Positions 7,829-16,249 of a stretch of 64,000 bases of DNA are shown here, piece after piece. Source of the DNA: JASHPR01 sp963842355 (GTDB lineage Bacteria > Actinomycetota > Actinomycetes > Streptosporangiales > Streptosporangiaceae); contig CAWJGC010000004.1 of the NCBI GenBank assembly GCA_963842355.1, forward strand, positions 1,426,001-1,490,000, given 5' to 3'. Within the stretch, counting starts at the first letter, position 1. Every line of letters starts with the position of its first letter. A program made the translations under genes and the position numbers. The notes under the pieces were generated by a model. It was not told the DNA's origin. It ran no database searches and was given only the letters and a program-made list of their open reading frames with translations.

Positions 7829-9139
7829 GTGCCGAAGGTCCTGATCGTAAGCAACGACTTCCCGCCCCGGCGCGGCGGGATCCAGTCGTTCGTGCACGCG
7901 CTCGCCGCACGGATGCCGGGTGGCGCGGTGGTCGTCTACGCGCCGTCCTGGGAGGGCGCCGCCGCGTTCGACGCCCGGCAGCCGTTCCCGGTGATCAGGC
8001 ACCCGACCTCGCTGATGCTGCCGGTGCCGTCGGTGGCACGCCGCGCAGCCCGGATCCTCGCCGAGCATGGCTGCGACACGGTGCTGTTCGGGGCCGCGGC
8101 ACCGCTCGGGCTGCTCGCGCCGTCGCTGCGCCGGGCCGGGGCCCGGCGGATCGTCGCGATCACGCACGGGCACGAGGCGGGCTGGGCGGCGCTGCCCGGC
8201 GCACGGGCGGTGCTGCGCAGGATCGGCGACCAGGTGGACGTGGTCACCTACCTCGGCGAGTACTTCCGGATGCGGCTGGCCCGGGCGCTTTCCGCCGAGG
8301 CGGCCGCCCGGATGGTGCGGCTCGCGCCCGGCGTGGACACCAGCGCGTTCCGGACGGGGGCCGGCGGGGACAAGGTCCGGGAGCGGTTCGGCCTGGGCAG
8401 CCGTCCGGTGGTGGTCTGCGTGTCGCGGATGGTCCCGCGCAAGGGCCAGGACACGCTGATCCGGGCGTGGCCGCGGGTGCTGGCGGCCGTGGCGGGGGGG
8501 ACCGGGGCCAGCGGCCAGCCGGCCGCGGGCGGGGACGGCGGCCAGGCCGCGGGCGGCGCGGCGGGGCCAGCGGCCGGGGCGGCGGGGCCAGCGGCCGGGG
8601 CGGCGGGGCCAGCGGCCGGGGCGGCGGGGCCAGCGGCCGGGGCGGCGGGGCCAGCGGCCGGGGCTGACCCGGACCGGGGGCCGGTGCTGCTGCTGGTCGG
8701 TGACGGGCCCTACCGCGCGGACCTCGGTCGCCTGGCCCAGCGGACCGGGGTCGGGAACTCCGTCGTGTTCACCGGGCCGGTTCCGGCCGCGGAGCTGCCC
8801 GCCTGCTACGACGCCGGGAACGTGTTCGCGATGCCGTGCCGGACCCGGCGCGGTGGCCTGGACGTCGAGGGGCTCGGCATCGTCTACCTGGAAGCCTCGG
8901 CGTCGGGCCTGCCGGTGGTGGGCGGCGACTCGGGCGGGGCGCCCGACGCGATCCTGGACGGCGAGACCGGCTACGTGGTGCCGGGCCGCGACGTCGCCGC
9001 GGTCGCGGACCGGATCGGTGAGCTGCTGGCCGACCCGGCGGGCGCGGCGGCCATGGGGGAGAAGGGCGCGGCCTGGGTCGACCGCGAGTGGCGCTGGGAC
9101 CTGGTCGCCGCGCGGCTGGACCAGATCCTGGCCGGCTAA
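7829..9139 (+). CDS. pimB: PimB'-type GDP-mannose-dependent phosphatidylinositol-monomannoside mannosyltransferase
   Basis: GT-B glycosyltransferase (GT4) that adds the second mannose to phosphatidylinositol monomannoside on the cytoplasmic membrane face, for PIM synthesis. The N-terminal domain opens with VLIVSNDFPPRRGGIQSF, the hallmark of this family. The C-terminal domain has the donor-binding segments LVGDGPY and the E-x7-E motif (EGLGIVYLE, about residues 347-355). GTG 7829 is preceded by GGGGAG; an ATG at 7811 has no ribosome-binding site. About 436 residues, longer than usual because an Ala/Gly/Pro repeat (residues about 220-280) is inserted between the two domains. Its stop overlaps that of the convergent acyl-CoA synthetase by four bases. 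Confidence 0.85.
   Translation: MPKVLIVSNDFPPRRGGIQSFVHALAARMPGGAVVVYAPSWEGAAAFDARQPFPVIRHPTSLMLPVPSVARRAARILAEHGCDTVLFGAAAPLGLLAPSLRRAGARRIVAITHGHEAGWAALPGARAVLRRIGDQVDVVTYLGEYFRMRLARALSAEAAARMVRLAPGVDTSAFRTGAGGDKVRERFGLGSRPVVVCVSRMVPRKGQDTLIRAWPRVLAAVAGGTGASGQPAAGGDGGQAAGGAAGPAAGAAGPAAGAAGPAAGAAGPAAGAAGPAAGADPDRGPVLLLVGDGPYRADLGRLAQRTGVGNSVVFTGPVPAAELPACYDAGNVFAMPCRTRRGGLDVEGLGIVYLEASASGLPVVGGDSGGAPDAILDGETGYVVPGRDVAAVADRIGELLADPAGAAAMGEKGAAWVDREWRWDLVAARLDQILAG
8555..8663 (+). repeat. 18-bp tandem repeat inside pimB'
   Basis: Five to six near-identical copies of GCGGGGCCAGCGGCCGGG encode AGPAAG repeats in frame. They lie in the linker between the two Rossmann-like domains. Confidence 0.9.
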
Positions 9140-10959
9140 GGATGCGGGGAGGCGTATATGGCCTCGACCTCGGCGGCGAAGTCCTTGGCGACCAGGTTCC
9201 TGCGGACCTTGAGTGACGGCGTGAGGTAGCCGTTGTCCTCGGTGAAGTCCGAGGGGAGGATGCGGAAGCGCCGGATGGACTCGGCGCGGGAGACCGCCCG
9301 GTTGGCGTCATCCACGGCGAGCTGGATCTCCGCGATCAGTTCCGGGTCGTCGCTCACGTCCGCACCGGCCGGGCGGCCGTGCTGCTTCTTCCAGAACTCC
9401 AGGGCCTCGGGATCCAGGGTTATCAGGCTGGCGACGTACGGCCGCCCGTCGCCGACCACGATGCTCTGGCTGATCAGCGGGTGGGCGCGGAGCCGGTCCT
9501 CGAGGGTGGCGGGCGACACGTTCTTGCCGCCCGCGGTGACGATGATCTCCTTCTTCCGCCCGGTGACCCGCAGGAAGCCCTCATCGTCCAGGCGGCCGAG
9601 GTCCCCGCTCAGCAGCCAGCCTTCAGGGTCCATGGTCTCGGCCGACGCCGCCTCGTTGTGCCAGTAGCCGGGGGTGACGTTCGGGCCGCGAACCAGGATC
9701 TCCCCGTCATCGGCGATCTTGATGGCGACGCCGGGCACGGGCAGGCCGACGGTGCCGATCTTGTTGCGGCGCGGCCGGTTGACGGTGGCCGCGGCCGAGG
9801 TCTCGGTCAGCCCGTAGCCCTCGAGAACCGTTATGCCCGCTCCGCGGAAGAAGTGGCCGAGCCGCTCACCGAGCGGTGCTCCGCCGGAGACCGCGTGCGT
9901 CACCTTTCCGCCGACGGCCGCCCTGAGCTTGGCGTAGACCAGCCGGTCGAACAGTGCGCGGCGCAGCCGCAGGCCCGGTCCGGCCGAGTGGCCCGGGCCC
10001 TCGGCGCCGCCGGACCTGCTCCAGGCGATCGCGGTCTCCGCCGCGGCGGCGAAGATCCGGCTTTTCGCCCTGCTGTCCGAGGCCTGCTGCTGCGCGGTGT
10101 TAAAGACCTTCTCGAACACCCGGGGCACGGCGAGCAGGAATGTGGGCTGGAACTCGGACAGTCCCTGGGTCAGGGTGCCGGTGTCCGGCCAGTGCCCCAG
10201 GATGGCGCCGACCTCCAGGCAGCCCACCTGGATGATGCGGGCAAAGGAGTGCGCGAGCGGCATGAAGAGCAGCGTCGAGCTCCCGGCGGCCTCGAAGATC
10301 TCGGGGAGAGCCCCGCGGGCGGCGTTGCGGGCGTCGGAGAGCAGGTTGCCGTGGGTAATCTCGCAGCCCTTCGGGCGTCCCGTGGTGCCGGAGGTGTAGA
10401 TGATCGTGGCCGGGTCGGCGGCCTTCCGGGCCGCCCGGCGCTGTTCGAGCGCGTCGTCGGTGATGCTCGCGGCGCCGGAGCCCGCGGCCAGGCCTTGGCC
10501 ATCCGCGGCGTCGATCAGCCACACGTGCTCGAGCACGGGAACGCGGCCGCGGACCTCGCCGATCGTCTGGGCGTGCTGGCTGGTTTCGGCAAAGGCGGCG
10601 CGCGCGCCCGAGTCGCCGATGATCCACTCAACCTGCTCGGCGGATGACGTCTCGTAGATCGGGACCGTGATCCCGCCGGCGGCCCAGATGGCGTAGTCGA
10701 TCAGCGTCCACTCGTACCGGGTCCTCGACAGCAGGGCGACCCGGTCACCTGGCTCGATCCCCGCCGCGACGAGCCCCTTGGCCAGGGAGACGACCTCGTC
10801 GCGGAACTGCCGCGCGGTCACGTCCTCCCACCGGCCGGGACCGGTTCTCCTGCGCATCACCACGGTGTGCGGATCCCGCGCGGCGCGAGTGAAGACGACG
10901 TCGGCCAGGCTGGCGCCCGGGGGAACGTCCACCAGGGCGGGGATGCTGTACTCGCGCAC
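9136..10959 (-). CDS. long-chain acyl-CoA synthetase (FadD15-like)
   Basis: AMP-forming acyl-CoA ligase of 607 residues that activates fatty acids to acyl-CoA. Motifs in order: P-loop-like YTSGTTGRPKG (188-198), GYGLTETS (381-388), SGDLGRLDDEGFLRVTGRKKE (450-470), and the C-terminal TPSLKVRR containing the adenylation lysine. The N-terminal IPALVDVPPGASLADVVF resembles FadD15/FACL-type enzymes. The start is GTG 10959 with GGAGG four bases upstream. It is a single gene, convergent with pimB'. Substrate chain length cannot be deduced. Confidence 0.9.
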   Translation of the reverse strand: MREYSIPALVDVPPGASLADVVFTRAARDPHTVVMRRRTGPGRWEDVTARQFRDEVVSLAKGLVAAGIEPGDRVALLSRTRYEWTLIDYAIWAAGGITVPIYETSSAEQVEWIIGDSGARAAFAETSQHAQTIGEVRGRVPVLEHVWLIDAADGQGLAAGSGAASITDDALEQRRAARKAADPATIIYTSGTTGRPKGCEITHGNLLSDARNAARGALPEIFEAAGSSTLLFMPLAHSFARIIQVGCLEVGAILGHWPDTGTLTQGLSEFQPTFLLAVPRVFEKVFNTAQQQASDSRAKSRIFAAAAETAIAWSRSGGAEGPGHSAGPGLRLRRALFDRLVYAKLRAAVGGKVTHAVSGGAPLGERLGHFFRGAGITVLEGYGLTETSAAATVNRPRRNKIGTVGLPVPGVAIKIADDGEILVRGPNVTPGYWHNEAASAETMDPEGWLLSGDLGRLDDEGFLRVTGRKKEIIVTAGGKNVSPATLEDRLRAHPLISQSIVVGDGRPYVASLITLDPEALEFWKKQHGRPAGADVSDDPELIAEIQLAVDDANRAVSRAESIRRFRILPSDFTEDNGYLTPSLKVRRNLVAKDFAAEVEAIYASPHP

Positions 10960-11088
10960 GGGGCCTCCTCTGGCTGGCCGCGGTCGGCACGGATCATCTT
11001 GGAACGTACCTCACCAGCCAGCTACTCATTCCGGCACGCGGCCCGGCGCGGGCAAGCTCCGCGTGCAGTATCAGCCTAGGGTGTGTGC

Positions 11089-11856
11089 ATGCGGGTGCAT
11101 GTGGTCAGCGATGTGCATGGCCGTGCCGACGCGCTCCGGGCTGCGGCCAAAGGTGCAGACGCCCTGATCTGTCTCGGTGACCTGCTGCTGTTCATCGACT
11201 ACGCCGATCACGGGCAGGGGATCTTTCCCGACTTGTTCGGCACGGAGGCGGCCAGGCAGTTCATCGCCTTGCGGACCGCGCAGCGGTTCGACGAGGCCAG
11301 GCAGATGTCGGCGCGACTGTGGGCCGGGCTCGACGGCGACCCGCGGGCACACGTGGAGGCGGCGGCGTCGCGGCAGTACGCGGAGTTGTTCGCCGCGCTG
11401 CCCTCGCCGTCGTACCTGACCTACGGCAACGTCGACCTGCCCCGGATGTGGGCCCCGCACCTGCGGCCCGGCCATCAGGTGCTCGACGGCGAGCGGGCGG
11501 AGATCGGCGGCCGGTCATTCGGCTTCGTCGGCGGCGGGCTCCGCACGGTGTACCGCACGCCCAACGAGCTGGCCGACGACATCTTCGCGGCCAAGGTGGC
11601 CGCCGTCGGCGAGGTGGACGTGCTGTGCGCGCATATCCCGCCGGACGTGCCCGAATTGCTGTTCGACACGGTGGCCCGCAGGATGGAGCGCGGCAGCCAG
11701 GCCCTGCTCGAGGCGGTGCGGGCGACGCAGCCGCGGTACATGCTGTTCGGGCACGTGCATCAGCCACTGGCCAGCCGGGTCCGGATCGGCCGGACCGAAT
11801 GCATCAACGTCGGGCATTTCCGCGCTACCGGGACGCCCTATGCGCTCGAGTGGTAA
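11089..11856 (+). CDS. calcineurin-like metallophosphoesterase
   Basis: Predicted dinuclear-metal phosphoesterase, 255 residues. The full motif set is visible: SDVHGR (Asp8, His10), CLGDLL (Asp31), YGNVD (Asn114), AHIPPD (His182) and GHVHQ (His222, His224). ATG 11089 is preferred over the GTG two codons upstream because the protein then starts directly at the first beta strand (MRVHVVSD). No strong Shine-Dalgarno is visible, so translation could be leaderless. It lies just upstream of the SRPBCC/glucokinase operon. Substrate unknown. Confidence 0.8.
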   Translation: MRVHVVSDVHGRADALRAAAKGADALICLGDLLLFIDYADHGQGIFPDLFGTEAARQFIALRTAQRFDEARQMSARLWAGLDGDPRAHVEAAASRQYAELFAALPSPSYLTYGNVDLPRMWAPHLRPGHQVLDGERAEIGGRSFGFVGGGLRTVYRTPNELADDIFAAKVAAVGEVDVLCAHIPPDVPELLFDTVARRMERGSQALLEAVRATQPRYMLFGHVHQPLASRVRIGRTECINVGHFRATGTPYALEW

Positions 11857-11915
11857 AACCCCCATGGCCATGATCCCTGGCCTGGTTCACGCGGCGCTGG
11901 AGGTACGCTCCGATC

Positions 11916-12368
11916 ATGGCGGATAAGACCACCTCGAGCATCCTGGTCGAGGTGCCGCGAGAGGATGTCATGACGGTGATCGCAGATTTCGCGGCGTACC
12001 CTGAGTGGGCGACCGCGGTGCGTTCCGCGGAGGTTTTGTCGCGGGACGCCGGCGGTCGCGCCAGCGCGGTCCGGTTCCGGCTCGACGCCGGGATGATCAA
12101 GGACAGCTACGTGCTCGGTTACGACTGGGACGGCGACCGGCGGGTCCGCTGGAACCTCGCCGAGGCCGGGACGATGGTTTCCGAGATGACCGGAGCGTAC
12201 ACGCTGGCCGACCGGGGTGACAGCAGCACCGAGGTGACCTACGAGCTGGCCGTGGGCATCCGGGTACCGATGCTCGGGATGGTCAAGCGCCGGGCCGAGA
12301 AAATGATCATCGACACCGCGCTCAAGGGGCTCAAGTCACGCGCCGAGGCTCTGGGGAGCACCCGATGA
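11916..12368 (+). CDS. SRPBCC/START-fold (polyketide cyclase-like) protein
   Basis: A 150-residue ligand-binding-fold protein with the typical pattern: VEVPREDVMTVIADFAAYPEW at the N-terminus, beta strands in the middle and a long C-terminal helix (VKRRAEKMIIDTALKGLKSRAE). Such proteins bind hydrophobic ligands; no catalytic function is implied. It starts the SRPBCC-unknown-glkA operon, an order also found in Streptomyces, and its stop overlaps the next gene's ATG (ATGA at 12365). Confidence 0.8.
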   Translation: MADKTTSSILVEVPREDVMTVIADFAAYPEWATAVRSAEVLSRDAGGRASAVRFRLDAGMIKDSYVLGYDWDGDRRVRWNLAEAGTMVSEMTGAYTLADRGDSSTEVTYELAVGIRVPMLGMVKRRAEKMIIDTALKGLKSRAEALGSTR

Positions 12369-12904
12369 CCGCGCCGCCGGCCAGCCCGGGCCAAGATCAC
12401 GACGGCACCGCGGACGGCGGGAGCCGCGCCCGTTCCGGCGCGCCGTCCCGCCCCGGCGGCCAGCCCCGGCCGGGTGGCCAGCCCCGCCCTCCGGGCAGCG
12501 ACCTCGCGGCCGGGATCCAGCGGTGGCTCATCCGTTCAGGAACTCGCAGCATGCGCCGAGAGCTAACCGGGCAGTTCCGTCGGACCTTCGGCTCGGATCG
12601 GGTCGAACCGGGTGACGTCTGGGACGTCGCGACGACGGAACCACCGCCTTATGAGACGGGCGAGGCGCCCGAGTGCGCCTGGTGCCCGGTGTGCCGCGCG
12701 GCTCGCCGGATCAGGGAGAACGGCCCCGGCCTGGGCGGCCAGATCGTCGGCGCCGGCGACGCCGTGGCCTCGGCCGTGCAGGAGGCGCTGTCCGCCTTCG
12801 ACACGATCCTCTCGATGCGCCCGCGGCCGGACCCCCCGGGCGGCAGGCCGCCGGCGGGCACGGCTCCCGGAGGGCCGGATCGTGAGCCTGACGATCGGGG
12901 TTGA
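12365..12904 (+). CDS. conserved actinobacterial protein with CAWCPVC motif (DUF5304-like)
   Basis: A 179-residue protein with a disordered Pro/Gly/Arg-rich N-terminus (about 1-45), a central conserved region, and ECAWCPVCRAARRIRENGP followed by a helix (VASAVQEALSAFDTILS). The Cys-x2-Cys-x2-Cys cluster suggests metal or redox chemistry but proves nothing. It is translationally coupled to the SRPBCC gene and overlaps the glucokinase start by 23 bases. Streptomyces genomes keep a similar protein next to glkA. Function unknown. Confidence 0.7.
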   Translation: MTAPPASPGQDHDGTADGGSRARSGAPSRPGGQPRPGGQPRPPGSDLAAGIQRWLIRSGTRSMRRELTGQFRRTFGSDRVEPGDVWDVATTEPPPYETGEAPECAWCPVCRAARRIRENGPGLGGQIVGAGDAVASAVQEALSAFDTILSMRPRPDPPGGRPPAGTAPGGPDREPDDRG

Positions 12905-13826
12905 CGTCGGGGGCACGAAGGTCGCCGTCGGTGCCGTCGACGAGCGCGGGCACATCATCGAGAAGCTGAAGCACTCCACGCCCTCGACCAGCCCCGAGCA
13001 GACCGCGCAGGTGGTCGGGGATGCCGTCACCGAGATGCTGGGCCGCCATCAGGCGACCGCCGTCGGGATCGGCGCCGCCGGGTTCGTCGACGCGATCCGC
13101 TCCAGCGTGCTGTTCGCGCCCAATCTGGCCTGGCGCGACGAGCCGCTCAAGAAGGAGATCGAGGACCGTGTGGGTCTTCCGGTGGTGGTGGAGAACGACG
13201 CGAACGCAGCGGTCTGGGCGGAGACCGTCCTCGGCGCCGCCCGCGGGCAGGACCACGTCATGCTCATCGCCATCGGTACCGGCATCGGCGCCGGGATCGT
13301 GATCAACGGCCAGCTGTACCGGGGCCAGTGGGGGATCGCCGGGGAGCCCGGGCACTACCGGGTCGTTCCGGAAGGACGGCTCTGCGGGTGCGGCAACCGC
13401 GGCTGCTGGGAGCAGTACGCGAGCGGGAACGCCCTGGTGGCGGAGGCGCGCGAGCTGGCCAGGCGCTCGCCCGGCGCGGCGGCCCGCCTGCTCGAACTGG
13501 GCGGGGGCGCGGTGGCGGGGATCAGCGGGCCGGGAGTCACCCAGGCCGCGCGTGAGGGAGACGCCGCCGCCCTGCGCTGTTTCGAGATCGTGGGCGGCTG
13601 GCTGGGTCAGGGCATGGCGGCGCTGGCGGCCATACTCGACCCCGGCTGCTTCGTGATCGGCGGCGGGGTATCGGACGCCGGTGACCTGCTGATCGGCCCG
13701 GCGCGGGCCGCGTTCGCGGAAGGACTCACCGGCGGGGCCCACCGGACGCACGCCGAGATCAAGCTGGCGCAGCTCGGCGCCGACGCCGGCGTGATCGGGG
13801 CCGCCGACCTCGCGCGCCGCGCCTAA
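12882..13826 (+). CDS. glkA: ROK-family glucokinase
   Basis: ATP-dependent glucose kinase of 314 residues (glucose to glucose-6-phosphate), central to glycolysis and, in Streptomyces, to glucose repression. The N-terminus has the phosphate-binding DVGGTK (8-13). The catalytic segment VENDANAAVWAE and IGTGIGAGIV follow, then the ROK signature with the zinc ligands EPGHYRV (His157) and CGCGNRGCWEQYASG (Cys168, Cys170, Cys175). Start GTG 12882 has GGAGGG seven bases upstream and lies inside the preceding gene. Strong family match. Confidence 0.93.
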   Translation: MSLTIGVDVGGTKVAVGAVDERGHIIEKLKHSTPSTSPEQTAQVVGDAVTEMLGRHQATAVGIGAAGFVDAIRSSVLFAPNLAWRDEPLKKEIEDRVGLPVVVENDANAAVWAETVLGAARGQDHVMLIAIGTGIGAGIVINGQLYRGQWGIAGEPGHYRVVPEGRLCGCGNRGCWEQYASGNALVAEARELARRSPGAAARLLELGGGAVAGISGPGVTQAAREGDAAALRCFEIVGGWLGQGMAALAAILDPGCFVIGGGVSDAGDLLIGPARAAFAEGLTGGAHRTHAEIKLAQLGADAGVIGAADLARRA

Positions 13827-13829
13827 GTT

Positions 13830-14402
13830 TTACAGAACGGCTCCGTTGTCGGGTCCCTCGCCGCCCGATGGCCCGTCGCCGAGGCGCATGACCACGACCG
13901 CGAACCCGCCGACGAAGGCCATGACGGCCAGGAGCGCCGCCCAGCCCGGCACGGTCCAGCCGATGAGCGAGGTCACCAGCAGGTAGGCGGGCCCGCCGAA
14001 GAGCGCGGTCCAGGCGCCCTTGGCGATCGGGTCCAGGTGCGGCAGCGGCGGCGGGGGTGGCGGGACGTAGTGCTCCTCGTCGTCCCCCCGGCCGCGGGCG
14101 GGTCCGCGGCCGGGCCGGGCGCGGCCGGGTCGGGCGCGGGACCCCAGGGCGGCGTGGCCGGCCGGATGACGCGGGCCCGGTCGGGTCCGGCCCGGCCCCG
14201 GCCCCGGGCCCGGCGTCGGCGTCGGCCCGGGCCCGGCGTCGGCGGGACGCGCGGTCAGGTCCTCTCGTTCCGGCCATGGCACCGCGGCGGCCTCGCCGCC
14301 CGCCGGCCGGTCGTACCGCGCGATCAGGTCGCGCCAGGCCGCCTCGTCCCCGGTCACGCCCCCGCCGCCAGCGTCCCCGCCGCTAGCGTTCTCACCACTC
14401 AC
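13830..14402 (-). CDS. conserved actinobacterial membrane protein with polyproline motif
   Basis: A 190-residue protein. The N-terminal half is disordered (Gly/Pro/Arg-rich). The conserved C-terminal half begins EEHYVPPPPPPLPHLDPIAK, followed by two membrane helices (TALFGGPAYLLVTSLIG and WAALLAVMAFVGGFAVVVM) and a short acidic tail. Streptomyces has similar proteins beside glkA. The start is GTG 14402, seven bases after the GAGGG that spans the end of the upstream hydrolase gene, so the two are probably co-translated. Function unknown. Confidence 0.75.
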   Translation of the reverse strand: MSGENASGGDAGGGGVTGDEAAWRDLIARYDRPAGGEAAAVPWPEREDLTARPADAGPGPTPTPGPGPGPGRTRPGPRHPAGHAALGSRARPGRARPGRGPARGRGDDEEHYVPPPPPPLPHLDPIAKGAWTALFGGPAYLLVTSLIGWTVPGWAALLAVMAFVGGFAVVVMRLGDGPSGGEGPDNGAVL

Positions 14403-14406
14403 GTCA

Positions 14407-15234
14407 TTACCCTCGCGCTTCCCTGCCCGGCGTGCTGCCGCCGTCGTCTCCCGGCGCGCTGCCTTCCTCGCCCGGCGGGCTCACCCGCGCACTGCCGTGC
14501 GCCCCGATGAACGCCAGGCTGCCCGCGAAGATGGCCGGCGCGTCGTTGTCGAGAGTTGCAACGTGGTAGCTGTCCGGGCATTCCCGGATTTCCAGCTGCC
14601 GCGGCGGCAACGCATCGCGCAGCACGCGGAGGCTGGCCAGCCCGACCACGTGGTCCACCGCGGAGTGGTACACGAGGACCGGCTGGGTCACGTCGCCCAG
14701 CTGGGCCCGGGTAGCGCGCCACAGGCCCGGCAGAGTCGCCGCCGCCCTGACCGGGACCCGCTCGTAGCCGACTTCGCTGATCTGGTCCTTCTTGATGTCG
14801 CTGGTGATTCCCTTCAGCGAGGGCAGCACAAACTTCAGCACGGGTGCGAGCAGGAACAGGCGGGTGTCGGCGGTCAGCGACGGGTTGACGATCACCACTC
14901 CGCTGATCGCGGGTCCGCGCAGTTCGGCGAGCCGCAGGGCGAGGCAGCCCCCCATCGACAGCCCCATGACGAATATCTCGTCCGCGTGCGCCCGGAGCTC
15001 GTCGAAAGCGTGGTCGACCTCCGCATACCAGTCCTCCCACCGCGTGTGCGCCATGTCCTGCCATGTGGTGCCGTGCCCGGGCAGCCTCGGCAGCCAGACG
15101 CTCAGGCCCGCCCCGGCCAGGTACTCCGCCCACGGCCGCAGCGACTGGGGACTGCCGGTGAATCCGTGGCAGAGCAGGGCACCGGTGGCCCCGCCGACGT
15201 GCGTGAACGGTTCTGCGCCTGGCATCACGGGCAT
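14407..15234 (-). CDS. alpha/beta hydrolase (carboxylesterase / monoacylglycerol lipase-like)
   Basis: Serine hydrolase of 275 residues. The oxyanion motif HGFTGSP is at 23-29, the nucleophile elbow GLSMGG has Ser93, the acid is in HSAVDHVVG and the histidine is in SYHVAT near the C-terminus. The MPVMPGAEPF start with HGFTGSPQSLRPWAE matches an actinomycete esterase family that sits next to plsC-type genes. ATG 15234 is chosen for GAGAGG eight bases upstream and family length. It shares a junction with the membrane protein downstream. Substrate likely short acyl or glyceride esters; not provable here. Confidence 0.85.
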   Translation of the reverse strand: MPVMPGAEPFTHVGGATGALLCHGFTGSPQSLRPWAEYLAGAGLSVWLPRLPGHGTTWQDMAHTRWEDWYAEVDHAFDELRAHADEIFVMGLSMGGCLALRLAELRGPAISGVVIVNPSLTADTRLFLLAPVLKFVLPSLKGITSDIKKDQISEVGYERVPVRAAATLPGLWRATRAQLGDVTQPVLVYHSAVDHVVGLASLRVLRDALPPRQLEIRECPDSYHVATLDNDAPAIFAGSLAFIGAHGSARVSPPGEEGSAPGDDGGSTPGREARG

Positions 15235-15352
15235 AGCCGGATCCTCTCCACGTGCCGCGCGGTCGGGCATTTCACTCCCGCCCATCCGCATCGTCGCAGA
15301 CCGCGGCGGCCAGGGCATCCCCAAGACCGCGTTCACGTGGGAACATGTGTAG

Positions 15353-16141
15353 GTGTTCTACTGGGTGGTCAAGGCGATACTCTGGCCGTTCCTCAGGATC
15401 GTGTTCCGGCCCTGGGCGGAGGGCGCCGAGAACGTGCCGCGCGAGGGACCGGCGATCATCGCGAGCAATCACCTGTCGTTCTCTGATCACTTCTTCGCCC
15501 CGCTGCCGCTGCCGCGCAAGGTCGTCTTCCTCGCGAAGTCGGAGTACTTCACCGGCCATGGCCTCAAGGGCCTAGTCAGCAAGGCGTTCTTCCGGGGCGT
15601 CGGCCAGATTCCGGTGGACCGGTCCGGCGGCGAGGCGAGCGAGCGCGCCCTGCGCACCGGGCTGCGCGTACTGGCCAAGGGCCACCTGCTCGGGATCTAC
15701 CCGGAGGGCACCCGCACCCCGGACGGGCGGCTGTACCGGGGGAAGACCGGCGTGGCCCGGCTGGCCCTGGAGGCGCGGGTGCCGGTGATTCCCTGCGCGA
15801 TGATCGGCGGCTTCGAGTTCCAGCCGCCCGGCCGGATCAGGCCGAGGCTCAGGGTCCGGCCGGGCGTCAGGTTCGGCGAACCGCTCGACTTCTCGCGTTA
15901 CTACGGGCTCGAGAACGACCACATCGTGCTCCGGGCGATGACCGACGAGATCATGTACGCGCTCATGAAGCTCTCCGGCCAGGAGTACGTCGACGAGTAC
16001 GCCCAGCGCGCCAAGGCCGCGCTGGAGCTCGCGCGGGCGCCCGGCAGGCCGGGAGATGGCGGGTCGGACGGTCACGCTGCGGCCGCCCCCGCCGACGCGG
16101 TAGCGGTCAGCGCGAGCACGGACGAGCCTCCCGACGAATAG
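15353..16141 (+). CDS. 1-acylglycerol-3-phosphate acyltransferase-type (PlsC) enzyme
   Basis: Membrane-associated acyltransferase of 262 residues for phospholipid synthesis. It has the HX4D block in NHLSFSD (His40, Asp45), the FFRGVGQIPVDRSGG segment and the glycerophosphate-binding YPEGTR (116-121). A hydrophobic N-terminus (FYWVVKAILWPFLRIVF) anchors it. The last 50 residues are Ala/Gly/Asp-rich and variable. It starts at GTG 15353, divergent from the hydrolase. The family is certain; the exact acceptor lipid is not. Confidence 0.87.
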   Translation: MFYWVVKAILWPFLRIVFRPWAEGAENVPREGPAIIASNHLSFSDHFFAPLPLPRKVVFLAKSEYFTGHGLKGLVSKAFFRGVGQIPVDRSGGEASERALRTGLRVLAKGHLLGIYPEGTRTPDGRLYRGKTGVARLALEARVPVIPCAMIGGFEFQPPGRIRPRLRVRPGVRFGEPLDFSRYYGLENDHIVLRAMTDEIMYALMKLSGQEYVDEYAQRAKAALELARAPGRPGDGGSDGHAAAAPADAVAVSASTDEPPDE

Positions 16142-16249
16142 CCTGAACGGTAAGTACAGGGCCACAGTGACCGCGCAGGTCAACCTGGCAGTGCCGGTAG
16201 TCGTCCCATGACTGCTGGGTTCTTCTCACGACGCTGCGAGGGGGCCGAT

